This document shows, one piece after another, positions 7,959 to 17,039 of a DNA stretch of 64,000 bases. Position 1 is the first letter of the stretch. Every line of letters starts with the position of its first letter. A model generated the notes under the pieces. That model worked only from the letters and a program-made list of their open reading frames with translations, did not search any database and had not been told where the DNA came from. The position numbers and the translations under genes are program-made. Origin of the DNA: an uncultured Christensenellaceae bacterium (lineage in GTDB: Bacteria; Bacillota; Clostridia; Christensenellales; UBA3700); NCBI GenBank assembly GCA_944381325.1, contig CALWKS010000002.1, positions 124,001-188,000 on the forward strand, read 5' to 3'.

Positions 7959-9308
7959 ATGTATTCTACCAACGAAATCTTAGAGACCATAAATATGGTT
8001 TCTCACCAACATCTTGACGTAAGAACGATCACACTGGGCGTTTCGCTCTTCGACTGTATCACCGACAGTCCCAAACGTACCTGCGATAAGATATACGACA
8101 AACTGATGAAAAAGGCGGGCAACCTGGTCAAAACAGGCAACGATATTTCAGGCGAAATAGGCGTGCCTATCGTCAACAAACGCATCGCCGTCACTCCCGT
8201 CAGCCTTGTTGCCGCCGCAAGCAAAGGACACCTCGAAATCATCAGAACGCTTGACAAAGTAGCCGATGAGATAGGTATAGACTTCCTGGGCGGTTATTCT
8301 GCACTCGTACATAAGGCGATGACTCCTTACGAAAAAGAGTTCCTGCTCAGCATACCCGAAGCGCTGGCAACAACCAAAAAGATATGCTCTTCAGTCAACG
8401 TTGCGACTTCAAAAGCAGGCATAAACATGGACGCGGTCAAACTGATGGGTAAAATCGTCAAAGACTGCGCTTACCTCACGCGCGATCAGGACAGCATTGC
8501 CTGCGCTAAGCTGGTCGTATTCGCAAACGCGGTCGAAGACAATCCGTTTATGGCGGGCGCATTCCTCGGCAGCGGCGAAGACGACGCGGTGGTCAACGTA
8601 GGCGTATCAGGTCCGGGCGTTGTAAAAGTAGCTCTCGAGCAGGTCGACGGAGACCTCACTCAGGTAGCCGAAGTAATAAAGCAGACAGCATTCAAGATAA
8701 CCCGCGTAGGTCAGCTGGTAGCGCGCGAAGCAGCCAACAGGCTGGGCGTAAGCTACGGCATCGTAGACCTTTCGCTTGCCCCCACCCCTGTGGTAGGAGA
8801 CAGCGTTGCGCATATCCTTGAAGAGATTGGACTTGAAAGCGTAGGCGCTTGCGGCACTACAGCAACGCTTGCCCTTCTCAACGACGCCGTAAAGAAAGGC
8901 GGTATTATGGCAAGCAATCACGTCGGCGGTCTGTCAGGCGCATTTATCCCGGTATCCGAAGACGCCGGCATGATAAAAGCGGCAGAAAGCGGTCTGCTCT
9001 CTCTCGAAAAGCTTGAAGCAATGACTGCGGTATGCTCGGTAGGTCTTGACATGATAGCTATCCCCGGCGACGTGTCGCCTGAGATCATATCCGCGCTCAT
9101 CGCGGACGAAATAGCGATAGGCGTGGTAAACACAAAAACCACTGCGGTAAGAGTTATCCCCGTCTACGGCAAGAAAGAAGGAGAAACGGCAACCTTCGGC
9201 GGACTTTTGGGCGAAGCGCCTATAATGCCGATCAACAGAAGCGACCCGTCAAAGTTCGTAAACCGCGGAGGAAGAATCCCGGCGCCGTTGCATAGCAATA
9301 AAAACTAA
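7959..9308 (+). CDS. PFL family protein (UPF0210)
   Basis: This 449-residue protein has full length for UPF0210 (DUF711), a family distantly related to pyruvate formate-lyase/ribonucleotide reductase folds but without a proven reaction. Visible hallmarks are the N-terminal [20 protein letters not shown] block, [15 protein letters not shown] near residue 70, the VSGPGVV turn near 218 and [14 protein letters not shown] near 265. The paired ACT protein just upstream probably modulates it. A GAGGA site precedes ATG. The operon ends at a hairpin downstream. Confidence 0.93.
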   Translation: MYSTNEILETINMVSHQHLDVRTITLGVSLFDCITDSPKRTCDKIYDKLMKKAGNLVKTGNDISGEIGVPIVNKRIAVTPVSLVAAASKGHLEIIRTLDKVADEIGIDFLGGYSALVHKAMTPYEKEFLLSIPEALATTKKICSSVNVATSKAGINMDAVKLMGKIVKDCAYLTRDQDSIACAKLVVFANAVEDNPFMAGAFLGSGEDDAVVNVGVSGPGVVKVALEQVDGDLTQVAEVIKQTAFKITRVGQLVAREAANRLGVSYGIVDLSLAPTPVVGDSVAHILEEIGLESVGACGTTATLALLNDAVKKGGIMASNHVGGLSGAFIPVSEDAGMIKAAESGLLSLEKLEAMTAVCSVGLDMIAIPGDVSPEIISALIADEIAIGVVNTKTTAVRVIPVYGKKEGETATFGGLLGEAPIMPINRSDPSKFVNRGGRIPAPLHSNKN

Positions 9309-9350
9309 GCTTGACTCAGCTAGGAGCAAAAAAAATCAACTGCTCAATCA

Positions 9351-9376
9351 ACAGCCGTCCGAAAAGGGCGGCTGTT
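9351..9376 (+). terminator. Terminator-like hairpin after the UPF0210 gene
   Basis: ACAGCCG/CGGCTGT stem (9351-9357 and 9369-9375) with a purine-rich loop, followed by a short T run. The remainder of the gap to 9645 is AT-rich, with two TATTATATA-type direct repeats near 9487-9506, and holds no gene that I can support. Confidence 0.7.
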
Positions 9377-9645
9377 TCATATACACGGTTTTTCTTCCCT
9401 TACGCTATTATCTTTCTGCTTCGACATTACCCTACGGTTTTTTGACTCATAGAGTGTTTTCAAAAAAGCTTTTTGCAAAAATAATTATTATATAAATATT
9501 ATATATGTGTTTATTTATTGAAAAGCGTTGAAATATTTGCTTTGCGGTAACTTTTAATCGTTATTTTAAACAGTTAGTAAAAATGCTTTAAAATTTAAGA
9601 ATAATGTTGTCATTTCAGGCAATACTTTTCCCGACGGAGGTAATT

Positions 9646-10239
9646 ATGCAACTCAAAAACAGCGAAACTTTTAAAAATCTCGCCCGTGCTTTTGCGGGCG
9701 AATGTATGGCAAAGACGCGCTATGAATATATGGCGTACGGCGCAAAGCAGGAAGGCTACTGCGAACTCGCAAAGATGATAAAGCAGGTAGCAAATCAGGA
9801 ATTCCACCACTCCCGCATGTTCTACTCTTTTATTCAGACTGCAGACAAGAACGCAATAGACTGCATCGAAGTAGAAGCGGGATATCCTTTCAAAGAAAAA
9901 TGGGATCTTGTGGACAACCTCAAATTCGCGGCAAACGACGAAAACGAAGAAGCAACCAGAATATATCCCGCTTTTGCAGAAACTGCGCGTAAAGAGGGAT
10001 TTAAAGATATCGCAGGACTTTTTGAAAACGTAGTACAGGTGGAGACCTGCCACAACAAACTGTTCACGGATCTTTACAACCAGCTTTCTCAGGGCAAGCT
10101 CTACAGCCGTCCTACCGCGGTAAAGTGGAAGTGCGCAGACTGCGGATACGAAGCCACCTCAAAAGAAGCGTGGAAGATATGTCCTCTTTGCCAGGCAAAG
10201 CAGGGCGCAGTAATGCTCAAACTTAACGATAACAACTGA
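9646..10239 (+). CDS. rbr: Rubrerythrin
   Basis: A 197-residue rubrerythrin, a cytosolic non-haem diiron peroxidase that reduces hydrogen peroxide in anaerobes. The four-helix ferritin-like domain (1-150) carries two ExxH ligand motifs (QEFHH near 47-51 and VETCHNK near 127-133) and further Glu ligands (ECMAKTRYEY near 18). The C-terminal rubredoxin-like domain has CADC and CPLC motifs for one iron. ATG 9646 follows a GGAGG site. It is monocistronic with its own terminator. Electrons could come from a rubredoxin or NADH-dependent partner not in this window. Confidence 0.97.
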   Translation: MQLKNSETFKNLARAFAGECMAKTRYEYMAYGAKQEGYCELAKMIKQVANQEFHHSRMFYSFIQTADKNAIDCIEVEAGYPFKEKWDLVDNLKFAANDENEEATRIYPAFAETARKEGFKDIAGLFENVVQVETCHNKLFTDLYNQLSQGKLYSRPTAVKWKCADCGYEATSKEAWKICPLCQAKQGAVMLKLNDNN

Positions 10240-10284
10240 TTTTTTCATACCCGTGTGTATTAACACACAAATCCCCCTCACAAA

Positions 10285-10320
10285 GCGGCGGCGCGAAAAA
10301 ATGCGTCGCCGCCCCCTTTT
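10285..10320 (+). terminator. Terminator after rubrerythrin
   Basis: GCGGCGGCGC/GCGTCGCCGC stem with an A-rich loop, ending in CCCCTTTT. A smaller GTGTGT/ACACAC hairpin (10253-10268) stands in front. Confidence 0.88.
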
Positions 10321-10562
10321 ACGATATCAGTCATGCCTATTCTGACGAAAAGTCGCGTGATTTATCAGCTACAATACACTCATTATAGATCCGATAACAT
10401 ATCATTAATCGATGCAGAGAAAAAACGTTATAAAGAACTTTACAAACGCTTTATATCCCTTTTCCGTTTTCCAACAAAAAAGCGCAGCAGAAGCCGACAA
10501 ATTTAAAAATTTTACCAATATTGCGGATTTTACAATTTTTTTATTACTATCCACAAATAATA

Positions 10563-10571
10563 TGATATAAT
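10563..10571 (+). promoter_or_regulatory. Extended -10 promoter close to the ATG at 10581
   Basis: TGA followed by TATAAT (10566-10571) is an extended -10 element; the -35 region is poor. Only nine bases separate the -10 box from ATG, so the leader would be about two or three bases long and no ribosome site is present. Confidence 0.55.
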
Positions 10572-10580
10572 AAGATTGTT

Positions 10581-11912
10581 ATGAAAAGAAAGACCTTGCT
10601 TTTATCCGTTATAGTTATTGTGTTTACGCTCGCGCTTCTCTGCGGAGCTCTTGTCGGCTGCAGCGATATCAAAAGCATTTTTGACGTCAACGCGACCAAC
10701 CTTGCACAGTACGCAAATTTCACTTACAGCAACGGCGACAGCAAGATAAATTTTTCGCTCAAAGCTTCAGGCGAAGCATGGGTTAAAATTTCTTGGGACA
10801 GCGCTGTCGTTTTCAATGAAATTTTCCTCTACGAAAGCGGAAATAACGTCACGGGCTTTGAAATTTACGTAAACGACGAGTTTGTAACTTCTCAGGACGA
10901 AATAGGCAAAATGAGAAACGTCTACCTCGGCAAGACGACTGCAACGTCAATCACGGTAAAAGTTACGTCCTGCAACGGCACTTACAAACTTACCGACATA
11001 GGTATATACAACCTTTCAAGAAACCGCGATTTCCATTCAACGGCTTTTGTAAGACTCAACAATGAAGGCGATCCGTTTGAAGGAGTGGATCTTTCTCTGA
11101 TAAAGAATTATACCGATTATCTGATTTATCCTCTGGCGTATTTCGATTCTGAAGGCAATCTGAACGTAAACGGTTCAGATCTCATTGACGTTACGAGAAA
11201 AATCCGTTCTTTCAACTACTCTGCAAAAATCCATCTTGTCGTTCTGCCTGACCCCAAAGAGGACCAGACTGAAAACGACGTGCGCCACAGCGCTTTTAAG
11301 GATTATGCCGACGTTTTGTCAAAGAATATAGCTTCTCTTCTTAAAGGTTCGGACTTTGACGGCGTTGTGCTGGGATTCGATTTTTCATTCGGTGAAAACA
11401 TATTCGATTACGGCTCATACAACGAATTTATAGAAACTCTGCGCGGCAAATTGATGTCTCCTTACGAGATCGGCGTATTCATAAAACCTGACGCGCTGAT
11501 TTTCAATAAGCAGTCTAAAAAGCTCATAGACAACTTCTACGTGATTACGCCAAACCTCGAAGACAACACTGCAGGCACTTTCTCGAATACGGTATGCGAA
11601 ACTCTTGAAAAGCTTCAGGACAGCGACCTGCCCAAATCAAAGACATACCTTACCGTGCCTTTCTACAGCTATGACAAAGAAAGCGAAACGCTTTATAAAT
11701 ACTGCGACTATGCAGAAACTCTGGGCAAATACGGCAACGTCGCAGAAATAGACGAGAACACGACCGTGCGCTTCAGCGGCTATGCGTTTGTACGCGATAT
11801 GGCTGCGTTCTGTTACGACTACGGTATAGCGGGAATTCTTTCCGTCTGCCCTCATTACGACGCAAAAGGCTCTCTCGCTTTGTCCGCCGCGATACAGGAA
11901 GCTATAAAATAA
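10581..11912 (+). CDS. Lipoprotein with a GH18-like domain
   Basis: This 443-residue lipoprotein opens with a signal peptide and lipobox VGC (Cys at about residue 27). Residues 40-150 look like a beta-sandwich of the discoidin/carbohydrate-binding sort (KISWDSAVVFNEIFLYES). From about 165 to the end it looks like a TIM barrel of the chitinase-like GH18 superfamily: alternating strands, SDFDGVVLGFDFSFGE at the position of the DGxDxDxE motif, then YNEFIETLRGKL. The acidic residues do not fit the catalytic motif exactly, so it may bind glycan without cutting it. The last part (GIAGILSVCPHYD) fits a final barrel strand. It is monocistronic, with a near-leaderless start and a strong terminator. 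Confidence 0.6.
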   Translation: MKRKTLLLSVIVIVFTLALLCGALVGCSDIKSIFDVNATNLAQYANFTYSNGDSKINFSLKASGEAWVKISWDSAVVFNEIFLYESGNNVTGFEIYVNDEFVTSQDEIGKMRNVYLGKTTATSITVKVTSCNGTYKLTDIGIYNLSRNRDFHSTAFVRLNNEGDPFEGVDLSLIKNYTDYLIYPLAYFDSEGNLNVNGSDLIDVTRKIRSFNYSAKIHLVVLPDPKEDQTENDVRHSAFKDYADVLSKNIASLLKGSDFDGVVLGFDFSFGENIFDYGSYNEFIETLRGKLMSPYEIGVFIKPDALIFNKQSKKLIDNFYVITPNLEDNTAGTFSNTVCETLEKLQDSDLPKSKTYLTVPFYSYDKESETLYKYCDYAETLGKYGNVAEIDENTTVRFSGYAFVRDMAAFCYDYGIAGILSVCPHYDAKGSLALSAAIQEAIK

Positions 11913-11935
11913 TATTTAAAAATTTGTCTGTTCAG

Positions 11936-11961
11936 GCAGGGCTCAAAGCCCTGCTTTTTTT
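11936..11961 (+). terminator. Terminator after the GH18-like lipoprotein gene
   Basis: GCAGGGC/GCCCTGC stem with a TCAAA loop and seven T residues, 24 bases past the stop. Confidence 0.92.
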
Positions 11962-12109
11962 ATTGAAATCTATTTCTATAAATCTCACTTTTACATTACG
12001 CGATTTTATTCAACTTATCTGCGTTTAATGTCCGCTAAAACGCATTATAATGCGCGACAAGTCCTGTTTGTTAAAAAAATGTTGATTTGACGACTTTTTT
12101 CAACTCAAA

Positions 12110-12139
12110 TTGACAATAGGATATATTTTATTTTATAAT
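12110..12139 (+). promoter_or_regulatory. Promoter of the Gx transporter-rnf operon
   Basis: Perfect TTGACA (12110-12115), 18 bp spacer, perfect TATAAT (12134-12139). The start codon at 12171 leaves a leader of about 25 bases with a GAAGG site. Confidence 0.88.
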
Positions 12140-12170
12140 ATATCTATCTTAAGCGAAGGTCTTTTATTGT

Positions 12171-12698
12171 ATGGGTTTGGGTACGAGAAAAATCGCAGGT
12201 ATTTCATTATTGCTGGCAATGAGCCTTATAGCTTTCATGCTTGAAAACTTCCTGCCGCCTATGTTTATCCCGGGTGCAAAACTGGGACTGGGCAACGCTT
12301 TTTCCATGCTCGCGCTCGTGCTCTACTCTCCCTGGGCGGCGGTTCTCATCGTTATTCTGCGTTGCGTACTGGGCAACCTTATAATCGGCTCTTTATCGTC
12401 AATGATGTTCGGTCTTGCCGCAGGCGCTGTAAGCATCTGCGTAACCGTGATACTGTGGCGTTTCGCATTTCCCAAAATCAGTTTCGTCTGCATAAGCGTA
12501 TGTGCGGCTGTTATTCACAACGCCGTTCAGTGCGTGGTTTTCTGCGCTATATCTCAGACATGGCAGGCGATAGTGTATCTACCGTATTTGATACTGCTGG
12601 GCGCAATAAGCGGCTTTGCTGTGGGGATTGCGTGCGTTCTTGTCCTGAAGCGTATCCCTTCGCGCATGTTCGCAAAGATGGGCGCAGACGTATTATAA
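12171..12698 (+). CDS. Gx transporter family membrane protein
   Basis: A 175-residue protein with about five TM segments. It has the family's GAKLGLGN turn near residue 38 and IHNAVQCV near 118. It belongs to PF07456 (often misnamed heptaprenyl diphosphate synthase component I), an ECF-S-like transporter family often found beside rnf genes and FMN/flavin functions. Proposed role here is import of a small cofactor or precursor for the flavin-rich Rnf complex; that is inference from position. It is the first gene after a consensus promoter, with only 66 bases and no true terminator before rnfC. Confidence 0.85.
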   Translation: MGLGTRKIAGISLLLAMSLIAFMLENFLPPMFIPGAKLGLGNAFSMLALVLYSPWAAVLIVILRCVLGNLIIGSLSSMMFGLAAGAVSICVTVILWRFAFPKISFVCISVCAAVIHNAVQCVVFCAISQTWQAIVYLPYLILLGAISGFAVGIACVLVLKRIPSRMFAKMGADVL

Positions 12699-12764
12699 TT
12701 ATTCGAAAACCATTCCCCGTAAAAAGGGATTGCACTTTGTGCAAATAAATCATCGGAGGTAACT

Positions 12765-14066
12765 GTGAAAGCAAGAAACGGCAAGTTTTTCAGTCGCGGC
12801 GTGCATTTCCGCGATATGAAATTCATAAGCAAAGACTGCCCGATAACACGGCTGGAAGCGCCGAATATCGTGTCTATCGCCGTGCAACAGCATATCGGTA
12901 AACCCGCAGCACCCGTAGTCGCTGTCGGAGACGCCGTAAAATGCGGTCAGCTGATAGCCAAGGCAGACGGCTTTGTAAGCGCAAATATTTACAGCAGCGT
13001 TTCGGGAAGCGTTATCGCAATTGAAAAGCGTGCAAATCCCCGCGGCGGTATGGACACCCATATCGTTATAAAGCGCGACGAAACTCAGGACGATAGTTTT
13101 ATCCCTCTCGAGCCTGTCAAGGAAAAAACCAAAGAAGCCATCATCGCAAGAATCGCGGAAGCGGGCATCGTAGGTATGGGCGGCGCAGGCTTCCCCACTT
13201 TTATCAAGTTGTCTCCCAAAACTCCCGTAGACACTCTTATCATAAATGCGGCGGAGTGCGAGCCTTATCTGACCTGCGACTACAGACTCATGGTGGAAAA
13301 TACGGACAAGCTCGTAGAAGGCTTCAGACTTATTGCGAAAGCTCTGGGCGTTTCTCACATAATCGTAGGAGTTGAAAAGAACAAGCCCGACGCTATATCC
13401 CTGTTTGAGAAATACGACGACTTAGACGTAGTTATCCTGCGCAAGCGTTACCCGATGGGAAGCGAAAAGCACCTGATATACTGCTGCACAGGCCGCAGAG
13501 TTCCGCCCGGAAAACTGCCCGCAGACGCAGGTTGCGTAGTTCAGAACATCGCTACCTCTTACGCTGTTTACGAAGCGGTAGAACTCAACAAACCGCTTTT
13601 CGAACGCGTGGTTACCGTATCTGGTCAATGCGTCCAAAATCCTGCCAACCTCATCGTACCTTTCGGCACGAGTTTCGATTACATACTCGAAAAATGCGGC
13701 GGTATAAAGGGCGATATAGGCATGATAATAGACGGCGGTCCTATGATGGGCGCTACCATGCTCAGCACAGATTACTACACGCGCAAGACAGATAGCGGTC
13801 TGCTGCTTCTGCCCGCAAGCGAAGTTTCATTGAGCAATCCCACGCCGTGCATAAGCTGCGGCTCCTGCGCAAGAGTCTGCCCGATGCACCTTATGCCTAT
13901 GGATATAGATTTCTATACTCAGGCAGGCGACTACAATATGGCAAAAGAACGCGGCGGCGTACTCAACTGCATAGAGTGCGGCAGCTGCGCGTACGTATGC
14001 CCCGCAAGCCGTGCGCTCGTTCAGAGCATACAGCTGTGCAAACAAAAACTCAGAGAGATGAAATAG
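12765..14066 (+). CDS. rnfC: Rnf complex subunit RnfC
   Basis: RnfC (433 residues) is the peripheral subunit of the ferredoxin:NAD+ oxidoreductase and carries the NADH/FMN site. The start is GTG with a GGAGGT site 4 bases away. A biotinyl-lipoyl-like domain lies at 30-90; the Gly-rich nucleotide loop GMGGAGFPTF sits near residue 137; two ferredoxin-type 4Fe-4S motifs follow at about 362-373 (CISCGSCARVCP) and 401-412 (CIECGSCAYVCP). RnfD begins 10 bases after the stop. Gene order C-D-G-E-A-B is the standard clostridial one. Confidence 0.97.
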   Translation: MKARNGKFFSRGVHFRDMKFISKDCPITRLEAPNIVSIAVQQHIGKPAAPVVAVGDAVKCGQLIAKADGFVSANIYSSVSGSVIAIEKRANPRGGMDTHIVIKRDETQDDSFIPLEPVKEKTKEAIIARIAEAGIVGMGGAGFPTFIKLSPKTPVDTLIINAAECEPYLTCDYRLMVENTDKLVEGFRLIAKALGVSHIIVGVEKNKPDAISLFEKYDDLDVVILRKRYPMGSEKHLIYCCTGRRVPPGKLPADAGCVVQNIATSYAVYEAVELNKPLFERVVTVSGQCVQNPANLIVPFGTSFDYILEKCGGIKGDIGMIIDGGPMMGATMLSTDYYTRKTDSGLLLLPASEVSLSNPTPCISCGSCARVCPMHLMPMDIDFYTQAGDYNMAKERGGVLNCIECGSCAYVCPASRALVQSIQLCKQKLREMK

Positions 14067-14076
14067 GAGGGACAGA

Positions 14077-15108
14077 ATGGAAAAAGTCATAGTATCCGAC
14101 AGCCCTCATATAAGAGGCAAACGCACTACGAGAGGAATAATGCTGGACGTGATCATCGCACTGCTTCCCGCGGCGGTCATGGGCTGCGTGTTCTTCGGCG
14201 TAAGCGCGCTCATTACGATATTGATCAGCGTGGCGGCAAGCGTGGCGACTGAATTCGTCTACAGCCTGTGTCTTAAGAAAAAGCCGCTTGACATAATCAG
14301 ATCATTCGACCTCACAAGCGTTGTTACGGGACTTCTGCTTGCGATGTGTCTGCCTTCTCACGTAAAGTGGTACGTTCCGCTTATCTCGGCAGTATTCTCG
14401 ATAGCGGTCGTAAAAATGCTTTTCGGCGGCACGGGTAAAAACATCGTCAACCCTGCTATCACGGGCAGAGTTTTCGCCTTCATAGCTTTCCAGTCGATGA
14501 TGGTTTCAGGCTGGGTCGCTCCCGCAATAAGCGCGCTCGACGGCAGCGTAACCACAGGCGCAACTCAGCTCACTTCTATCCTCGGCGGCAACGGTTATTC
14601 AGTAAGTCTTCTTGATATGTTCCTTGGTACGGGCATGGCAGGCTGCATAGGCGAAACGTGCAAACTCGCGCTTCTCGTCGGCGGCATATACCTCGTTGCC
14701 CGCAAGGTAATCAAATGGCAGTTCCCCGTTATCTACATAGTAGTGGAAGGATTTGTTGCCGTATGCCTTGCAAAATTCGACTTCGCACAGTTCCTGCCCT
14801 CGATACTTTCAGGAGGTCTGTTCCTCGGCGCTATTTTCATGGCAACGGATTACGTTACCAGCCCCAACAGCACCGCAGGCAACTATGTGTATTTTATAGC
14901 GCTCGGCGTTCTTACCGCTGTGCTCAGAGCGGCGACCAAAATCGAAGTGGTCTCTTTTGCGATACTGCTTATGAATCTGCTCGTTCCGCTCATCAACGCG
15001 TATATTCGTCCGCGTCCGTTCGGCGCACCCAATTTCATTGAACGCATACGCGCTAAAATCGAAAGCAAAAAAGCTGCCAAGGCGGCAAAGGAGGAGGACA
15101 AGCAATGA
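14077..15108 (+). CDS. rnfD: Rnf complex subunit RnfD
   Basis: RnfD (343 residues) is an integral subunit with about nine to ten TM segments and a covalently bound FMN. The flavinylation motif (S/T)GAT is present as TTGATQ near residue 160, where the Thr would carry FMN. The block GTGKNIVNPAITGR (about 120) and TDYVTSPNSTAG (about 258) are typical of the RnfD/NqrB family. The C-terminal 30 residues are basic and Lys/Ala-rich. An AGGAGG site precedes ATG; the stop overlaps rnfG by ATGA. Confidence 0.96.
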   Translation: MEKVIVSDSPHIRGKRTTRGIMLDVIIALLPAAVMGCVFFGVSALITILISVAASVATEFVYSLCLKKKPLDIIRSFDLTSVVTGLLLAMCLPSHVKWYVPLISAVFSIAVVKMLFGGTGKNIVNPAITGRVFAFIAFQSMMVSGWVAPAISALDGSVTTGATQLTSILGGNGYSVSLLDMFLGTGMAGCIGETCKLALLVGGIYLVARKVIKWQFPVIYIVVEGFVAVCLAKFDFAQFLPSILSGGLFLGAIFMATDYVTSPNSTAGNYVYFIALGVLTAVLRAATKIEVVSFAILLMNLLVPLINAYIRPRPFGAPNFIERIRAKIESKKAAKAAKEEDKQ

Positions 15109-15686
15109 CAGTCAAACAGTTTTTTAAGAGTCAGGCGTTCAAGTGCATAATCGTCCTTCTCGTCATCGCGCTTATCGCAGGCGGACTTCTCGCTATCCTC
15201 AACGACGTGCTTTACGTTACAGACGAAGAACGCACTATGAGAGCGATAGAAAAGGTCTACGGCAAAGAGATGCAATACGAAGAGCTGTCATACTCCGCCG
15301 AAGAACTCACCAACGATTACGGCACGATATCCAAAGTTTATCTGCTCGAGAACGGCAACTATATGGTGCAAAGCACTGGCGGCGGCGGCTACAAAGGCGG
15401 CACTATCACCGTATGGACAGTCCTTGCATATAAAGACGGCGCTTTCACCGGCATAGAAAAAGTCGTGCTCGAAAGCTATGAAAAACAAACCCTTATGTCT
15501 AAACTCACTTACGAAGTCTACTCTGCTCACAACGACGAGATAACCGGCGACGTTTATTTCACGACGGGCAGCGACGGCATCAAGGTGGTCATAAGCGGAG
15601 CAACCTATTCTACCAACGCGCTCAACAATGCGGTAGACTGCGCGCTTTATTTCGCACGCAATACGCTGAGCGCAAAGGAGGCTTGA
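15105..15686 (+). CDS. rnfG: Rnf complex subunit RnfG
   Basis: RnfG (193 residues) has one N-terminal TM segment (about 12-33) and an extracytoplasmic FMN-binding domain (FMN_bind). The flavinylation motif SGATYST is at about residues 164-170, with the second Thr as FMN carrier. It passes electrons from RnfD to RnfE/A. An apbE gene for the flavin transferase is not in this window. The gene overlaps rnfD by four bases, and a GGAGG site for rnfE lies within its last codons. Confidence 0.96.
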   Translation: MTVKQFFKSQAFKCIIVLLVIALIAGGLLAILNDVLYVTDEERTMRAIEKVYGKEMQYEELSYSAEELTNDYGTISKVYLLENGNYMVQSTGGGGYKGGTITVWTVLAYKDGAFTGIEKVVLESYEKQTLMSKLTYEVYSAHNDEITGDVYFTTGSDGIKVVISGATYSTNALNNAVDCALYFARNTLSAKEA

Positions 15687-15688
15687 TC

Positions 15689-16420
15689 ATGACGGGAAAG
15701 AGATTTAAAACTATTGCCTTTGACGGGCTTCTCAAGAACAACCCGACCCTCCGCCTCGTACTGGGCACCTGCCCCACGCTGGCGCTGTCCACAGCCGCAT
15801 TCAACGGCATAGGCATGGGTCTTGCGGTTACGTTCATTCTTATCTGCTCCAACGTGCTTATTTCATTGCTCAGAAAGACCATTCCCAACGCAGTGCGTAT
15901 CCCAGCATTCGTTATCATCATCGCAACTTTCGTTACGATAGTGAGAATGGTGCTGGATAAGTTCATACCCTCGCTGTATGACTCGATGGGCGTTTATCTG
16001 CCGCTTATCGTCGTCAACTGCATAATCCTGGGAAGAGCAGAATCTTTCGCAAGCAAAAACAAAGTGCTCGATTCAGCCTGCGACGGTCTGTTTACGGGTC
16101 TCGGATTCACCTGCGCTCTCACGCTTATAGGCGCGGTCAGAGAGATCCTCGGCGCGGGCGCTATCTTCGGATACACGCTGTGGGATTTCAAGATAGAATT
16201 CTTCACTTCTTCTGCAGGCGCGTTCTTCGTATACGGACTTGCGATCGCTATTTTCAACGCAATCTATTCCAAAGTCGAAAATGTCAGAAGAAGCAAAACT
16301 TTTGATCTTCGCATAATGCCCAAGCCCGACGTTTCCGCTCCCGACAACCTCGACCCCGAGGAGAGTGAAAAGGCTCAGGCATCAACCACTGCGGACGTTG
16401 CCGCAAAGGAGGTAAAGTAA
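15689..16420 (+). CDS. rnfE: Rnf complex subunit RnfE
   Basis: RnfE (243 residues from ATG 15689) is a six-TM subunit of the RnfA/RnfE pair that surrounds the membrane 2Fe-2S centre. I choose ATG 15689 because GGAGG ends 7 bases before it; the in-frame TTG at 15683 is too close to that site. The family block NNPTLRLVLGTCPTLALS is at the N terminus, with its Cys as iron-sulfur ligand, and the second half-repeat carries VVNCIILGRAE. The C-terminal 40 residues are a hydrophilic extension. Confidence 0.96.
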   Translation: MTGKRFKTIAFDGLLKNNPTLRLVLGTCPTLALSTAAFNGIGMGLAVTFILICSNVLISLLRKTIPNAVRIPAFVIIIATFVTIVRMVLDKFIPSLYDSMGVYLPLIVVNCIILGRAESFASKNKVLDSACDGLFTGLGFTCALTLIGAVREILGAGAIFGYTLWDFKIEFFTSSAGAFFVYGLAIAIFNAIYSKVENVRRSKTFDLRIMPKPDVSAPDNLDPEESEKAQASTTADVAAKEVK

Positions 16421-16421
16421 T

Positions 16422-17027
16422 ATGGGTACTTTCTTTACTATTCTCATAATCGCGGTTTTCGTCAACAACTTCGTCGTAGTGCAGTTCCTCGGAATATGCC
16501 CCTTCCTCGGCGTATCCAAGAAGACGAACAACGCTCTCGGTATGGGCATCGCGGTTACTCTGGTAATGACGATAACCTGTCTGATAACCTATCCGATATA
16601 CGAATATATCCTGACTCCGCTCGGACTCGAATACCTTGAGATCATCGTGTTCATATTCGTCATCGCGGCTCTCGTGCAGATGATAGAACGCGCTATTAAG
16701 AAGTTTTCCCCCGCGCTCTATCAGGCAATGGGTATTTATCTGCCGCTTATCACCACCAACTGCGCGGTGCTCGGCGTTGCAGAACTGGTTATCGACAAAG
16801 CTCAGATGATGAGCCTTCTGGGAATATCATCAATGAACCTCGGCGTTGCCGTTCTTTACGGTCTCTTCGCAGGCGTGGGCTTCACCGTCTCTATCGTCAT
16901 AATGAGCGGTCTCAGAGAAAAGATCGACCACCTCAAAATGCCCGCTCCTATGAAAGGCTTCCCCATCACGATGATGGCGGCTTGCTTTATGGCAATGGGC
17001 TTTTACGTATTCAACATGATTGGCTGA
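16422..17027 (+). CDS. rnfA: Rnf complex subunit RnfA
   Basis: RnfA (201 residues, six TM segments) is the inverted-topology partner of RnfE. The blocks NNFVVVQFLGICPFLGVS (Cys ligand near residue 26) and ITTNCAVLGVAEL (second Cys near 107) are canonical. It starts two bases past rnfE, with AAAGGAGGT in the end of rnfE. RnfB follows after 12 bases. Confidence 0.97.
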   Translation: MGTFFTILIIAVFVNNFVVVQFLGICPFLGVSKKTNNALGMGIAVTLVMTITCLITYPIYEYILTPLGLEYLEIIVFIFVIAALVQMIERAIKKFSPALYQAMGIYLPLITTNCAVLGVAELVIDKAQMMSLLGISSMNLGVAVLYGLFAGVGFTVSIVIMSGLREKIDHLKMPAPMKGFPITMMAACFMAMGFYVFNMIG

Positions 17028-17039
17028 GGAGGATAAAAT

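Noticed and set aside
9480..9508. PerR- or Fur-type operator before rubrerythrin
   Set aside because: The AT-rich repeats are direct rather than inverted and lie about 140 bases from the gene; match to the consensus is poor.
10333..10506. 57-codon basic ORF between rubrerythrin and the GH18-like gene
   Set aside because: No ribosome site or suitable promoter, and no terminator; the gap is AT-rich and the frame may be chance.
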